A DNA stretch of 29,879 nt from Tritrichomonas musculus (Eukaryota > Parabasalia > Tritrichomonadida > Tritrichomonadidae), in the NCBI GenBank assembly GCA_039105265.1, contig JAPFFF010000232.1, positions 1 to 29,879 of the forward strand. Reading direction: 5' to 3'. A program made the position numbers and the translations under genes. Positions 1 to 9,400 of this stretch are shown here, in pieces. Within the stretch, counting starts at the first letter, position 1. Each line of letters opens with the position of its first letter. Below the pieces are notes generated by a model that saw nothing but the letters and a program-made list of their open reading frames with translations, was not told the origin of the DNA and did no database searches.

Positions 1-462
1 ATTCCTTTAAAATTTTTCAGAAAGTATTCAACTATATAAATAAACAAAACAGTCTGACCGATTCTATGAGATTATTCAAATTAATTGAGATATTTTTTTG
101 AAGTCAATAATTTATATATAACTCATAAAAAAAACAATATATAAACAATTAAACATTTGAATATAAATAATAACATTATTTTATAATATATAATAATAAT
201 AAAAAGTGCTATTAAAGCAGTATATGAAAAATCAAATTTAAATCATTCTGAAAAAATTAATAGTAATTAAATAAATTAAATAGATAAATCATTTGATGTT
301 TATTAATAGCAAATCAGTTATTTGTTCAGCAAAAAATAAAGTATTTTTTAAAAATGAAATATTCGTAAATAGAACTCAATTTCAACTCCAAAATTTTAGA
401 TTGGAAAAAAAAATAGTATTATATATTAACAATTATTTATCAAAAATATTATTTATCAGGTA

Positions 463-489
463 TTTGGCGAGAAAACGAACCTCGCCAAA
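463..489. repeat. 9-bp perfect hairpin (TTTGGCGAG / CTCGCCAAA)
   Basis: TTTGGCGAG at 463-471 and CTCGCCAAA at 481-489 form a perfect 9-bp inverted repeat around a 9-base loop. A second palindrome, TTCAAAT-T-ATTTGAA, lies at 516-530. The first stem has five G:C pairs in a very AT-rich background. Its function is unknown. Confidence 0.55.
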
Positions 490-1040
490 AAAATTCGAAC
501 GATAGATTCAATTCTTTCAAATTATTTGAAGGAAAAACTCACAATTTACTCGTTAGACGATTAGAATTTCAATAAATTATTTTCATGCTAATTATTGAAA
601 ATTGAATATCATTGAAAGTATGTATTATTTATTATATATATTTCTTGATCAATTATATATATACATTTAATATAATTTTTAAATAAATTATATATATAAA
701 AATAAATAACAAATTAATAAATAAATCTAATGTAATCCTTTGTTATTATATTAAAATACATAAAAATAACATTATAAGGTCAATTTATAACCATATCTCT
801 CTTTTTATATTAATCTATTTTTATTTTGATAAAATTTGAATAAATATCTTATTAAAATAAAAATATAATTTTAATAATATATATAATTACATGAATCTGC
901 ATTTATATTCAAAATATTAATATTTTTATTGAATATTAGAATCTATAAAAAAAAATTAATCGTTTTTTATCTGAAAAATTTATTTAATAATTTCAATTAA
1001 TTCAAAAAATTTGGGACCTATATCTCAATTTTCATTGAAT

Positions 1041-1059
1041 TTTGAGAAATATTCTCAAA
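1041..1059. promoter_or_regulatory. Palindrome upstream of the 1143 gene
   Basis: TTTGAGAA and TTCTCAAA are perfect 8-bp arms around the spacer ATA, 84 bases before the start codon. The placement would fit a dimeric regulator site, but this rests on symmetry and position only. Confidence 0.3.
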
Positions 1060-1121
1060 TCATATTACAACTCTGAACAAAATGAGACAACGATTAAAAG
1101 AATTGAATTTTTTTTTTCAAT

Positions 1122-1127
1122 TCATTT
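1122..1127 (+). promoter_or_regulatory. Candidate initiator (TCATTT)
   Basis: TCATTT fits the trichomonad initiator consensus TCA-pyrimidine-(T/A)-(T/A) and lies 16-21 bases before the ATG at 1143. That is the short leader length usual in trichomonads. The element is short and common in AT-rich DNA, so confidence is limited. Confidence 0.35.
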
Positions 1128-1142
1128 TTTATTTTTGTTAGA

Positions 1143-2471
1143 ATGAATGATTGTTCACCCTTGACTTCGGATATTGAATTGGGAGAAAGCACTGATATCC
1201 TTAGTCAAATACAATTCACAGGAATTGCTAATTTAACTACCCATAGTCGTAGTCTCAATTTCTCTCCCACATTAAGCCAAAGGGGATCCCAGTTTACTGA
1301 CAGTGGCCAATTTGGCGATTTATCTCCCACATTAAGTCCAAGGGAATCCCAGTTTACTGACAGTGGCCAATTTGGCGATTTATCTCCCACATTAAGTCCA
1401 AGGGAATCCCAGTTTACTGACAGTGGCCAATTTGGAGATTTATCTCCCACATTAAGTCCAAGGGAATCCCAATTTACTGACAGTGGCCAATTTGGAGATT
1501 TATCTCCCACATTAAGTCCAAGGGAATCCCAGTTTACTGACAGTGGCCAATTTGGAGATTTATCTCCCACATTAAGTCCAAGGGAATCCCAGTTTACTGA
1601 CAGTGGCCAATTTGGAGATTTATCTCCCACATTAAGTCCAAGGGAATCCCAATTTACTGACAGTGGCCAATTTGGAGATTTATCTCCCACATTAAGTCCA
1701 AGGGAATCCCAGTTTACTGACAGTGGCCAATTTGGAGATTTATCTCCCACATTAAGTCCAAGGGAATCCAAGTTTACTGACAGTGGCCAATTTGGAGATT
1801 TATCTCCCACATTAAGTCCAAGGGAATCCCAATTTACTGACAGTGGCCAATTTGACGATTTATCTCTCGCATTAAGCCCGACGGAATCTCAATTTGTTGA
1901 AAGAAGCCAATACCCCAATTTTGCTCCATCTGATAATGATATCATTCCAAGTCATCACTTTGTTCCAAATCAACAACCCGAACCTGTTAATGTAAATATT
2001 CACACGCATAATTCTAATTTACCAACTCAAGCATCAAACCAGAATAATATGAGCCATTTTCCTCACGACAAACTGAGGAGTGGCCCAAGCTCGCTTACTG
2101 TACAGCAGATGGCTAATGAGGGATCAGGATATCAAGTTTCCAAGCTCCCTCAAGCACCATTTAGGAAAAAATTTACTCCAAATGTACAAGGCCAGCAACT
2201 CAAAAAAGATATTGACAAAATGTTTGGCTTCCATGTATCAAAAAAACGATTCTTCACTATTTACGAAGATATTTCTGCTACAACTGGAATGCTCCCTATC
2301 AAAATCGACAGATCACGATATCGTTGCTTTAATAAGCTTTATGCCGATATTTACCCATATAGGGAGATATTATTAGCAAATATTACTCAAGAGCACATCG
2401 CGATGGTGAGGGAATCAAAAAATAAAGCCAGAGTAGCAAATCTTCGAAAGAAAAACGGTTTCAATCATTAA
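1143..2471 (+). CDS. Unrecognised 442-residue protein with eleven 20-residue S-P-rich tandem repeats
   Basis: I do not recognise a family. Residues 1-39 are a short leader. Residues 40-259 are eleven copies of a 20-residue unit (LSPTLSPRESQFTDSGQFGD); the first and last copies are diverged. Each central unit has two Ser-Pro dipeptides, so the protein carries about 20 potential proline-directed phosphorylation sites. Residues 260-340 are rich in Asn, Gln, His and Pro and look disordered. The last 105 residues are non-repetitive, basic and probably folded (KKDIDKMFGF, then SRYRCFNKLYADIYPYRE, then a basic end RVANLRKK). No signal peptide or membrane segment is seen. The basic C-terminus could bind nucleic acid, but that is a guess. 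The gene is visibly richer in G+C than its neighbours. The first ATG is used, 16 bases after a candidate initiator. Confidence 0.75.
   Translation: MNDCSPLTSDIELGESTDILSQIQFTGIANLTTHSRSLNFSPTLSQRGSQFTDSGQFGDLSPTLSPRESQFTDSGQFGDLSPTLSPRESQFTDSGQFGDLSPTLSPRESQFTDSGQFGDLSPTLSPRESQFTDSGQFGDLSPTLSPRESQFTDSGQFGDLSPTLSPRESQFTDSGQFGDLSPTLSPRESQFTDSGQFGDLSPTLSPRESKFTDSGQFGDLSPTLSPRESQFTDSGQFDDLSLALSPTESQFVERSQYPNFAPSDNDIIPSHHFVPNQQPEPVNVNIHTHNSNLPTQASNQNNMSHFPHDKLRSGPSSLTVQQMANEGSGYQVSKLPQAPFRKKFTPNVQGQQLKKDIDKMFGFHVSKKRFFTIYEDISATTGMLPIKIDRSRYRCFNKLYADIYPYREILLANITQEHIAMVRESKNKARVANLRKKNGFNH
1261..1920 (+). repeat. 60-bp coding tandem repeat, 11 copies
   Basis: Eleven 60-bp units run head to tail in frame. 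The nine internal copies differ at only a few positions, for example GGC or GGA and CAG or CAA. Most of these changes are silent, which suggests recent expansion or conversion. Because 60 is divisible by 3, the opposite strand is also open across the array. Confidence 0.95.
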
Positions 2472-2690
2472 TCAAGTAAAGCGAAATCAATCCTATTTTA
2501 ATTAATAAATGATTTCTTAGCAACTCAATTTTGAATTTATTTTCATAGTAAATTTGGTGGAAACAATTTTCAAAGTTTCGTGATTGCAAATATCGTTTGA
2601 ATACTCAAGTTGCAATTTTAGATTTGATGAATTAGAATTTCGATATCATAAAAAGTTGCTCAGCGACCAAATATCAGTTGAAAAAAATGA

Positions 2691-2814
2691 TCATTTGCAA
2701 TATTGACCTGTATCAAGTATTCATGAAAACACAAAATCAATAACAAGTGCAATGGGATCTTGTACGTTTATAAAATATTTAATAATAAGTTATTGGATCT
2801 GATATTGCAAATGA
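2691..2814. repeat. 13-bp inverted repeat pair
   Basis: TCATTTGCAATAT at 2691-2703 has its exact reverse complement ATATTGCAAATGA at 2802-2814, 98 bases further on. The interior does not pair. It could be the ends of a small non-autonomous element or chance. Confidence 0.4.
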
Positions 2815-2865
2815 AATTTGAAACATAATTTTGCAAGGTTGTTGATATGTGCCTTTCTTTATTAG

Positions 2866-3122
2866 GAAATTCTGTTTTCAACATTTATAGTAAATGGAAA
2901 AAGTAGGTGACAAAGCGAAAAACTAGGTGACGAATTCAATTTTTTGATAGAATCTTCTCAATCTATAGAAAAACAATTGTAAAAATCAATTCAAATTCAA
3001 ATTCATGTTATTAACTAGAACGATCATTATTTTTATTCAAAATTTATAGAAATTGAATGCGTCACCCAGTTTTTCGCGAAGTAATCCACTTTTTCTTGGT
3101 ACTATAAAGTTTAAAATTTCCA
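2866..3122. mobile_element. MITE-like fold-back element of about 255 bp
   Basis: The left arm, from about 2866 to 2965, matches the reverse complement of the right arm, from about 3030 to 3122, at roughly three quarters of positions by eye. The most similar stretches are TTTATAGTA, GCGAAAAACTAGGTGACG against GCGAAAAACTGGGTGACG, and ATTCAATTT. Each arm also holds a tandem pair of GGTGAC-like cores. About 65-80 bp of unpaired DNA lies between. No protein is encoded. Long terminal inverted repeats on a short non-coding unit suggest a MITE. I could not define target-site duplications. Confidence 0.55.
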
Positions 3123-3327
3123 CTTTTTGAAATAAATCGTACAATTAATAAAACGATCACAATTCACCAAATAAATGCAAAAAAATGGTCAATAAAAATC
3201 AACTTTTTTATTACAAAATCTATGACCAAAAAATGTTCATAAATTTAATATATTATTATTTGATTTATTCTTTATCTATAGGCAATATATTAGGAAAAAA
3301 TAAAAATGATTTTAATTCTATATTTAA

Positions 3328-5724
3328 TTAATCGCTCTCAAGTAAACTCTCCCGAATGATGTTAAGATTTTTTTCACCAATAGTTTTCTCACAATAATAT
3401 TTAAATTGATTTCCTTTTCCGCAAGTTTCAGACATAGTACAAAAAGTTCGATAAATATTATCAGTTTTTGAAAACAAATCGCAAAAACCAGACGTGCAAA
3501 ACTTCGTCTTATAAAACACGGGCATATCGATTCCAATGTTAATTGTGTGGTCTGAATCTGGATGAGAGAAAAGGCCATCGATATTAAAAACATTAGTAAC
3601 ATAGCTCATGAAAGTGCTAGAATAATGGAACAAATGCTCCAAGAAGTCCATTCCCATTGGGAAACTAAGGAATGAGATTGATTTACGATGCATCAAAGTG
3701 CCCACAATTTTAGCAATGACGCCTCCACAGTTTATTCCAGTGAAAATGACGTTTTCTTTGAGATCATCGTTTTGTTTTTTATAAATGTCAATGATTGAAT
3801 TCGCATACTTCACAATCAAGTTTCTATTGTCAAAGAACCTTATTCCAAACGAATGGAAGAAGTTTGTGTAGAAACTCAGCCAATTGTCATTGATGATTTC
3901 ATACAAAGGGATGATATCATCAAAGAAAGGAATGATGTAATACGATACAAATAGCTCAAATTGAAACGCAATCTCTGGTCCAGAAGTGTATCCTCTGAAT
4001 GCATATATATACGTGTCAATAGAAGCATCGTAGAACTTAATAAAGAAGAAATGTTCATCTACGTCATGAATACTGTATGAAATGTGATTTTTATAGTTTT
4101 CACCAAAAAATATTTTCATTTGATTATCAAACACTTTTCTGTCACGTTTAATGTCAAATCCGCCAAGTGAATAACCAAAGGATTCGAATGCAGAAACGTT
4201 ATTTATATTTTGGCTGCAAATTGGATGAGAAATCAACTGTTCATTGGCAATTGTGACGTTATCAAATGGAGGGTAATAATTTAAGTCATTGATTCGAAAT
4301 TTATTTTGATATACTTTTGAATAAATTGCGCCAAAAACCACAACAATAACAATTAGCACAGTAAATACAATGGATACATAATTAACTATTTGTAATGTTT
4401 TATCTTTGGCTTTATGATAAAATACAGTTATAATATTGTAGTATGAAAAGAATGGAACAATTACAAAACGAATTATAATTGAAAATAATAAGTAATCCGA
4501 ATAATCGAGAATCAATTTGTATACGTCATATGCGATAACAATCATATTTAATATGAAAAAAATGAGCATACAAATCCTTTTACGAGATTGCTTATGCCTA
4601 TCAAGTGCAATTTGCTTTGAATAATAATATATTGAAAAATAATCATCTGCAATTGTTAATGAAAGAATTGATGAAAAAATTTTTGTAAATTTGTTTTCTG
4701 ATTCAACATCATCTTTCCCTAATTCTGTTATCAATGGATCATTAATTATTCTTTTTGGCTTTTTTTCTTTCTCTTCTTGATCTGAACTTGTATCTTCGTT
4801 AATTGACTTTTCTGATTTATTCATACCTTTAACGCAATCTCCACCCCAGTCAATGTATATTTCAATTAGTTCAAATTTTTTGCATTTAATTCCAAATAAA
4901 GTTTGAAAGAAATAAGCATATGTTGGAAATGCAAAGGCAAAAATTTGAATTACAATCAATATATAATGAGTACTTCCTAGAGCTATGATCGATTTGTCAA
5001 AGAAAAAGATTCCATAGGCAATTCCTGCAAAAAGTCCAAAAAATAATGATGATAGAAGTAAAAATACTATTACTATAAATGTATATATGCAATCAAATGC
5101 TAATTCATTTTTATTTGAAAAGAATATAGAACATGTTTCTTGAAAACTGGTTTTAAAACTCTTTAAAATATATGAAATTATATTTTTGACAAAACTTGGA
5201 ATACTGGTGAAAAATTCAACAAGCGAAATGACTGATTTTAATATAAAAAATATGTAAAACGCAATTAATGGCGATGCTAATATAACTTGGGCGAATGAAA
5301 GAGTCATATTTAACCAATCTTGCGACAAACTTTTGTATATTGGTGCCATTCCATATGAAATAATTGAAGACATGAAGAAAACGTAATTAATCAAAATAAT
5401 TGAATAAAAGCTGAACGATATTTCTATAATGTATAAAATTAGTCCAAGAATAAATAAAAAAATTGAAGTTAAAAATAATAAAAATAATATAAAATCATAT
5501 AATCGAAAAAAAATTAGCCAGGGTCTGCATTTAAAAGTTTTCTTTTCGGTATAGTCTTTGTGATAGGTGTTTTCCAAGGTAAAATTTTTTTTATCAATAC
5601 TCAAATAGGTTTGGTTTAAATCAAAACTTTGATTCATGTCTTCTAAAAGGGAATCAAAAGTATTTAGAGTATAATTTGAATTAATAGCTCTTGAATTGTC
5701 AGGATCTGATTGATTATTACTCAT
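3328..5724 (-). CDS. Multi-pass membrane protein with a degenerate class-3 lipase (alpha/beta-hydrolase) domain
   Basis: This 798-residue protein has a hydrophobic N-terminal half with about five membrane segments (roughly 70-100, 104-127, 143-168, 211-243, 250-278). A charged loop follows (SSDQEEKEKKPKR), then about three more segments between 385 and 475, then a soluble domain. The soluble domain resembles lipase class 3 proteins found fused to membrane regions in trichomonads. The segment VIFTGINCGGVIAK sits where the family has the nucleophile elbow GHSLGG, but the serine position is Asn665. A likely Asp (716) and His (726) remain downstream. The Cys-rich tail (CTSGFCDLF and CTMSETCGKG) suggests an extracellular or lumenal side with disulphides. 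I infer a catalytically dead lipase fold, perhaps a receptor or lipid-binding protein. The first ATG follows an A-rich leader. The gene is divergent from the pseudokinase gene at 6492. Confidence 0.8.
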   Translation of the reverse strand: MSNNQSDPDNSRAINSNYTLNTFDSLLEDMNQSFDLNQTYLSIDKKNFTLENTYHKDYTEKKTFKCRPWLIFFRLYDFILFLLFLTSIFLFILGLILYIIEISFSFYSIILINYVFFMSSIISYGMAPIYKSLSQDWLNMTLSFAQVILASPLIAFYIFFILKSVISLVEFFTSIPSFVKNIISYILKSFKTSFQETCSIFFSNKNELAFDCIYTFIVIVFLLLSSLFFGLFAGIAYGIFFFDKSIIALGSTHYILIVIQIFAFAFPTYAYFFQTLFGIKCKKFELIEIYIDWGGDCVKGMNKSEKSINEDTSSDQEEKEKKPKRIINDPLITELGKDDVESENKFTKIFSSILSLTIADDYFSIYYYSKQIALDRHKQSRKRICMLIFFILNMIVIAYDVYKLILDYSDYLLFSIIIRFVIVPFFSYYNIITVFYHKAKDKTLQIVNYVSIVFTVLIVIVVVFGAIYSKVYQNKFRINDLNYYPPFDNVTIANEQLISHPICSQNINNVSAFESFGYSLGGFDIKRDRKVFDNQMKIFFGENYKNHISYSIHDVDEHFFFIKFYDASIDTYIYAFRGYTSGPEIAFQFELFVSYYIIPFFDDIIPLYEIINDNWLSFYTNFFHSFGIRFFDNRNLIVKYANSIIDIYKKQNDDLKENVIFTGINCGGVIAKIVGTLMHRKSISFLSFPMGMDFLEHLFHYSSTFMSYVTNVFNIDGLFSHPDSDHTINIGIDMPVFYKTKFCTSGFCDLFSKTDNIYRTFCTMSETCGKGNQFKYYCEKTIGEKNLNIIRESLLESD

Positions 5725-6100
5725 TTTTTTTTGAAAATAATATTTTTAATTCAAAGTCATAAAATTATATTGAATTTTTTTTTCATTATACTTCATTGTT
5801 TTTTTAAATATTTAGATCATAAATCACATAATGATTGTTTTATAGTTTTCAAAACTAGTATAATGATTGAAAATAATTGAATTAAATTAAAATAATCATC
5901 TATGAATATTCAATGATATTAAAAATCTCTTAACAAAATATTCTATGATATTATTTTCAATATTGTAAAAAAAAATATAATATCAAAAAGTTGTTTTTTA
6001 TTATTTTTTCTATTGGAGGATAATTTTTATTGAAATTTTTTTTTAATTTTATAGAAATAAATAATAGTGTAATATCAATATAAAAATATTATTATAAATT

Positions 6101-6181
6101 ATTTTAAATGTAATTTCTCTTTTATTAAAGGATTGTTAATTTTAAAAACCTTATACTCTATTGAGTAATTACATTTAAAAT
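6101..6181. repeat. 15-bp perfect inverted repeat
   Basis: ATTTTAAATGTAATT at 6101-6115 is exactly reverse-complemented by AATTACATTTAAAAT at 6167-6181, with 51 bases between. It could be a small fold-back element or a structured leader or regulatory DNA. Confidence 0.5.
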
Positions 6182-6313
6182 ACCTTCAGAAAATCAAAAA
6201 ATAATTATACGTTAAAAAACGATAATTCTTGGTCATTATTTATGAAAACTTTTTCATATATTTTTATTTATGTTTTGAGAGAATTTCTGAGAGTACTCAA
6301 TAAGGTTAATTGA

Positions 6314-6371
6314 GGGTAAAAAAAAATTGTGAGAATTTTGTTTTTTTTTTAACCCATATTTTTCTCACAAT
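6314..6371. repeat. Two interleaved inverted repeats
   Basis: ATTGTGAGAA (6326-6335) pairs perfectly with TTCTCACAAT (6362-6371). GGGT plus an A run (6314-6326) pairs with a T run plus AACCC (about 6341-6355), with one extra base. The two stems interleave as in a pseudoknot. The second stem is mostly A:T and may be fortuitous. Confidence 0.35.
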
Positions 6372-6433
6372 AAATTATATTAGAATAGTGTATAGATGAT
6401 AAATTTATGGTTTATTATCATTTTTATTAACTT

Positions 6434-6442
6434 GAAAAAATT
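6434..6442 (+). promoter_or_regulatory. Weak copy of the TTGAAAAAGTT promoter-like motif
   Basis: TTGAAAAAATT lies about 50 bases before the ATG at 6492. It differs at one base from the TTGAAAAAGTT core found before three minus-strand genes. It is weak evidence alone because the region is A-rich. Confidence 0.2.
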
Positions 6443-6491
6443 GAGAAGAGTAATTCACCAATATGTTTAATTATTTATTTCAAATTCTTTT

Positions 6492-9400
6492 ATGGATTTA
6501 GAAGGAATTGTTATTGATCCCATTCATATTTTTAGTGAAGAAGAGTATGAAATGCAAAATCTCACAAACCCAGATCATTTTCAAGTTGTTAAACATAAAG
6601 ATACTCAAAAAAAATTTTATCTTATAAAAAGAGGAGAAAATTTCAATTATAGTACAAAGTCTTCATTCATATTTAAAATTGAAAATTCTTTTAAATTAAT
6701 TCATCCTGCAATTATTAATTTATCAGGATATTCAATTACCAAACCATACCTATATTACAAATATTCACAAAGTCCATTGTATATAAATGATATTGATTTA
6801 ACAGATACCACTGTACAAATAATTTTTCTTGGAATAGCATCAGGTCTTTCATATCTCTTATCAAAAAGTTATTACATTTCAAATTTTTCAATTAAATCCG
6901 TTATTTTTGATAAAATATTTTATCCAAAACTTATTGATTATATTAATTTACCCGATATCAATGAAACTCATAAGAAAGATTCAATTGTCCAATATTCTCA
7001 ATTTATTCAAGAAATACTGAACAAAAAAACCGAAGAAAATTCATCAATTTCGATTAATGACGAATTGAAAGCACTTATTGAAAGGTGCAATTCAAATGAT
7101 AATATTCCAACATTTGAAGATTTCATTAATTTCTTTAAAAAGAAATCTTATCGTGATAATCTTAACGTTTTTAAAGATCCTTCATTTTCGAGATACAGTC
7201 AAATTCTCGATTTTGCAGATAAAATTATCTATGATTCGTCATTATCGCAAGAAGAAGTATATAGCTATGTTCAGTTTGAATCAATTGAAAAAATATGCCA
7301 TTGCTTTTTAAGTAATAACAAAGAAATAAAGCAACTGGATCAAAATGACGAGAATCTTTTGAATTCACTTCCGGAACACAACATCATCCAATTGGCCAAA
7401 TGTTTTTCACCTTTAACCGAAAAATTCAAAAGATATATATATAGCGAAGATATTTCGTTAGTTATTCCTGGTTGGAACAAACTTGCTGAGTTGGAGCCAT
7501 TTCAATTATATCAAGCATTGTTGTCTAAAATGCAAGAATTGGTGAAAGAAAAGCAAAGAATTGATTTTTATCACCAAAAAGCCAAAGAATATGAATACAA
7601 AATTGAAGCAATTAGAATTAAAGCCATAGAATTATTAAAAGATGCTTATAAAAATTCAGAAGATGTGAATATTAAAATTGAATTAGCTGTACAATACGTT
7701 AAAGGTGATCTTTTGCCTTATAACGTTAAAAAAGCTTTAAGAATTTTGACATCGATATCTACAGATTATTTACCAACGAAAACATTGGTCAAAGGAATGA
7801 TAAATACACTCAAACAATCTGACAATGATAATATAAGAGATGCTATTCCAGCAGATCAAATCAAAATATTCAACAAAGCAGAGAAAAATGATATTTTATC
7901 AATGTTATTTGTTGCCTTTTCATTATATACTGGATTCAATGGTTTTCCAATTCGACGATCATTATCAATTCAATATTATCGAAAAGCAGCAGAATTGTCA
8001 CCAAACGCTATGATGCTTCAAGGGTATTTGTATTATAATGGAATTTTCTTCCCTCAAAATTTAAAAAGAGCACGAAATTGTTTTCTACGAGCATCAGAAA
8101 AAGGATGCTATAAAGCAGAGATTATTAATTGCATATTACGAAAGCATGTCTGGAGAAGTTATTTAATTGATTATGATGTCAATGATTTATTTAGTAGTTT
8201 TCTTCCTCAACATCCAGAAAAGGAAGAAGAAAATGATTTTTATTGTTTTGCACGAATTAATTATTATTTGAATACTCATATTTCAGATGTCAAATTTTAT
8301 GACTCAAAAATAGTAGATTCTGACATACATTTGAATTCAGATAAAGAGAATCATAGCATGAAATTAGCATTATATACATATGATGGATGGGAAAAGAAAA
8401 TAAAGCCTGCTTTTTCAGAAAATGTTTTATTGTTTCCTACCGAAAAAAAAGATCCTTTGTCCATTGGTAAAAATTACTATTATGGAATGAATGGTTATCC
8501 TGTTAATTATACCGAAGCAGCGAAAAATATTAAAATATCAGCAGATTCTGGTAATGCTGAAGCGCAATGGCGGTATGCAATGTTATGCATTGATGCAATT
8601 GGTGTAAAATATGATGTTGAAACAGCAAAACAATATTTAATTAAATCAATGAATCAAAATAATATACAAGGAAAGTTTCATTATTCATTTCTTGCTTTAA
8701 AATCTAATGAATATGAAGATATTATGAAAGATTGTATTAATAAAAAACATCTCGATGCAATGTACTATTATGGAATGCATCTTGAGAAAAAAGATGAAGA
8801 TGAAATTGACTTTGAAAAAGTTATTGAAATTTATAAAAAAGCATCCGATGAAGGTCATTTTGATTCATTTCTTCGATTAATTAATTTATATGAAAATCAA
8901 TCAAAAAAAGAATTATTTGAAGAAAATTTATTGTTATCCGTTGGAATATTGAATGAAAATTTACTTATAAAACTAATTGAGCTTTTAGATGAACAAGAAA
9001 AATATAAACAATCAAATATCTTAATTGACATTGGAATTAAATTGAATCCGAAAAAATTCGATTGTTATTTTGCCGATCATCTTTTATATGGGAAAGGAAT
9101 AAAAAGGAATATTGAAAGAGCTTTAAACTTAATGATTTTAACAATTAGAGAAAACCAAAATTATATTTTACAAGGATCTTCAATTAATGACAATGAAATA
9201 CCTGACCAATTTATAGAAAATATTCCAGATAAATTCATTTATCTTATGTTACAAGCATATGCAATTAACAATGAACATGGCAGAGCACTTGCTTTTCTAT
9301 TGAAATTTCAAAAAAGAATAGATGTTGAACATCGAAAAGAATATCATTTATTTTATCAAAACTTTGATCCTGATTTAGCACATCACTTTTTAATTCCGCC

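Larger units (their letters stand above)
1..1142. other. AT-rich intergenic region
   Basis: I see no convincing gene here. The one frame of about 70 codons near 293-505 has low-complexity composition and no recognisable domain. The stretch holds runs of A, T and TA-rich simple sequence, two small inverted repeats (463-489 and 516-530) and the presumed promoter of the gene that starts at 1143. Confidence 0.6.
2472..3327. other. Convergent intergenic spacer
   Basis: This is the 3'-to-3' spacer between the genes ending at 2471 (+) and 3328 (-). I see no coding frame of note. It contains a 13-bp inverted repeat (2691-2703 with 2802-2814) and a fold-back element (2866-3122). Confidence 0.6.
5725..6491. 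other. Divergent promoter region between the membrane-protein and pseudokinase genes
   Basis: Both flanking genes read outward, so this 767-bp stretch should hold two promoters. I see no gene. It holds two inverted-repeat structures (6101-6181 and 6314-6371) and a weak copy of the TTGAAAAA-type motif at 6434-6442. Confidence 0.55.

Noticed and set aside
293-505. 70-codon frame on the plus strand
   Set aside because: Low-complexity AT-driven composition, no recognisable domain, no promoter-like element. It overlaps the hairpin at 463-489.
1205-1810. 201-codon open frame on the minus strand
   Set aside because: It is a by-product of the 60-bp repeat, whose length is a multiple of three, so the opposite strand stays open. 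It has no independent domain or start context.
1261-1920. 60-bp array as a CRISPR-like repeat
   Set aside because: The units are directly tandem with no unique spacers and are translated in frame.
7078-7311. Short frames inside the large genes, for example 7078-7311, 9636-9935, 16008-16214, 22594-22845
   Set aside because: All lie in other frames or on the opposite strand of well-supported genes and show no domain.
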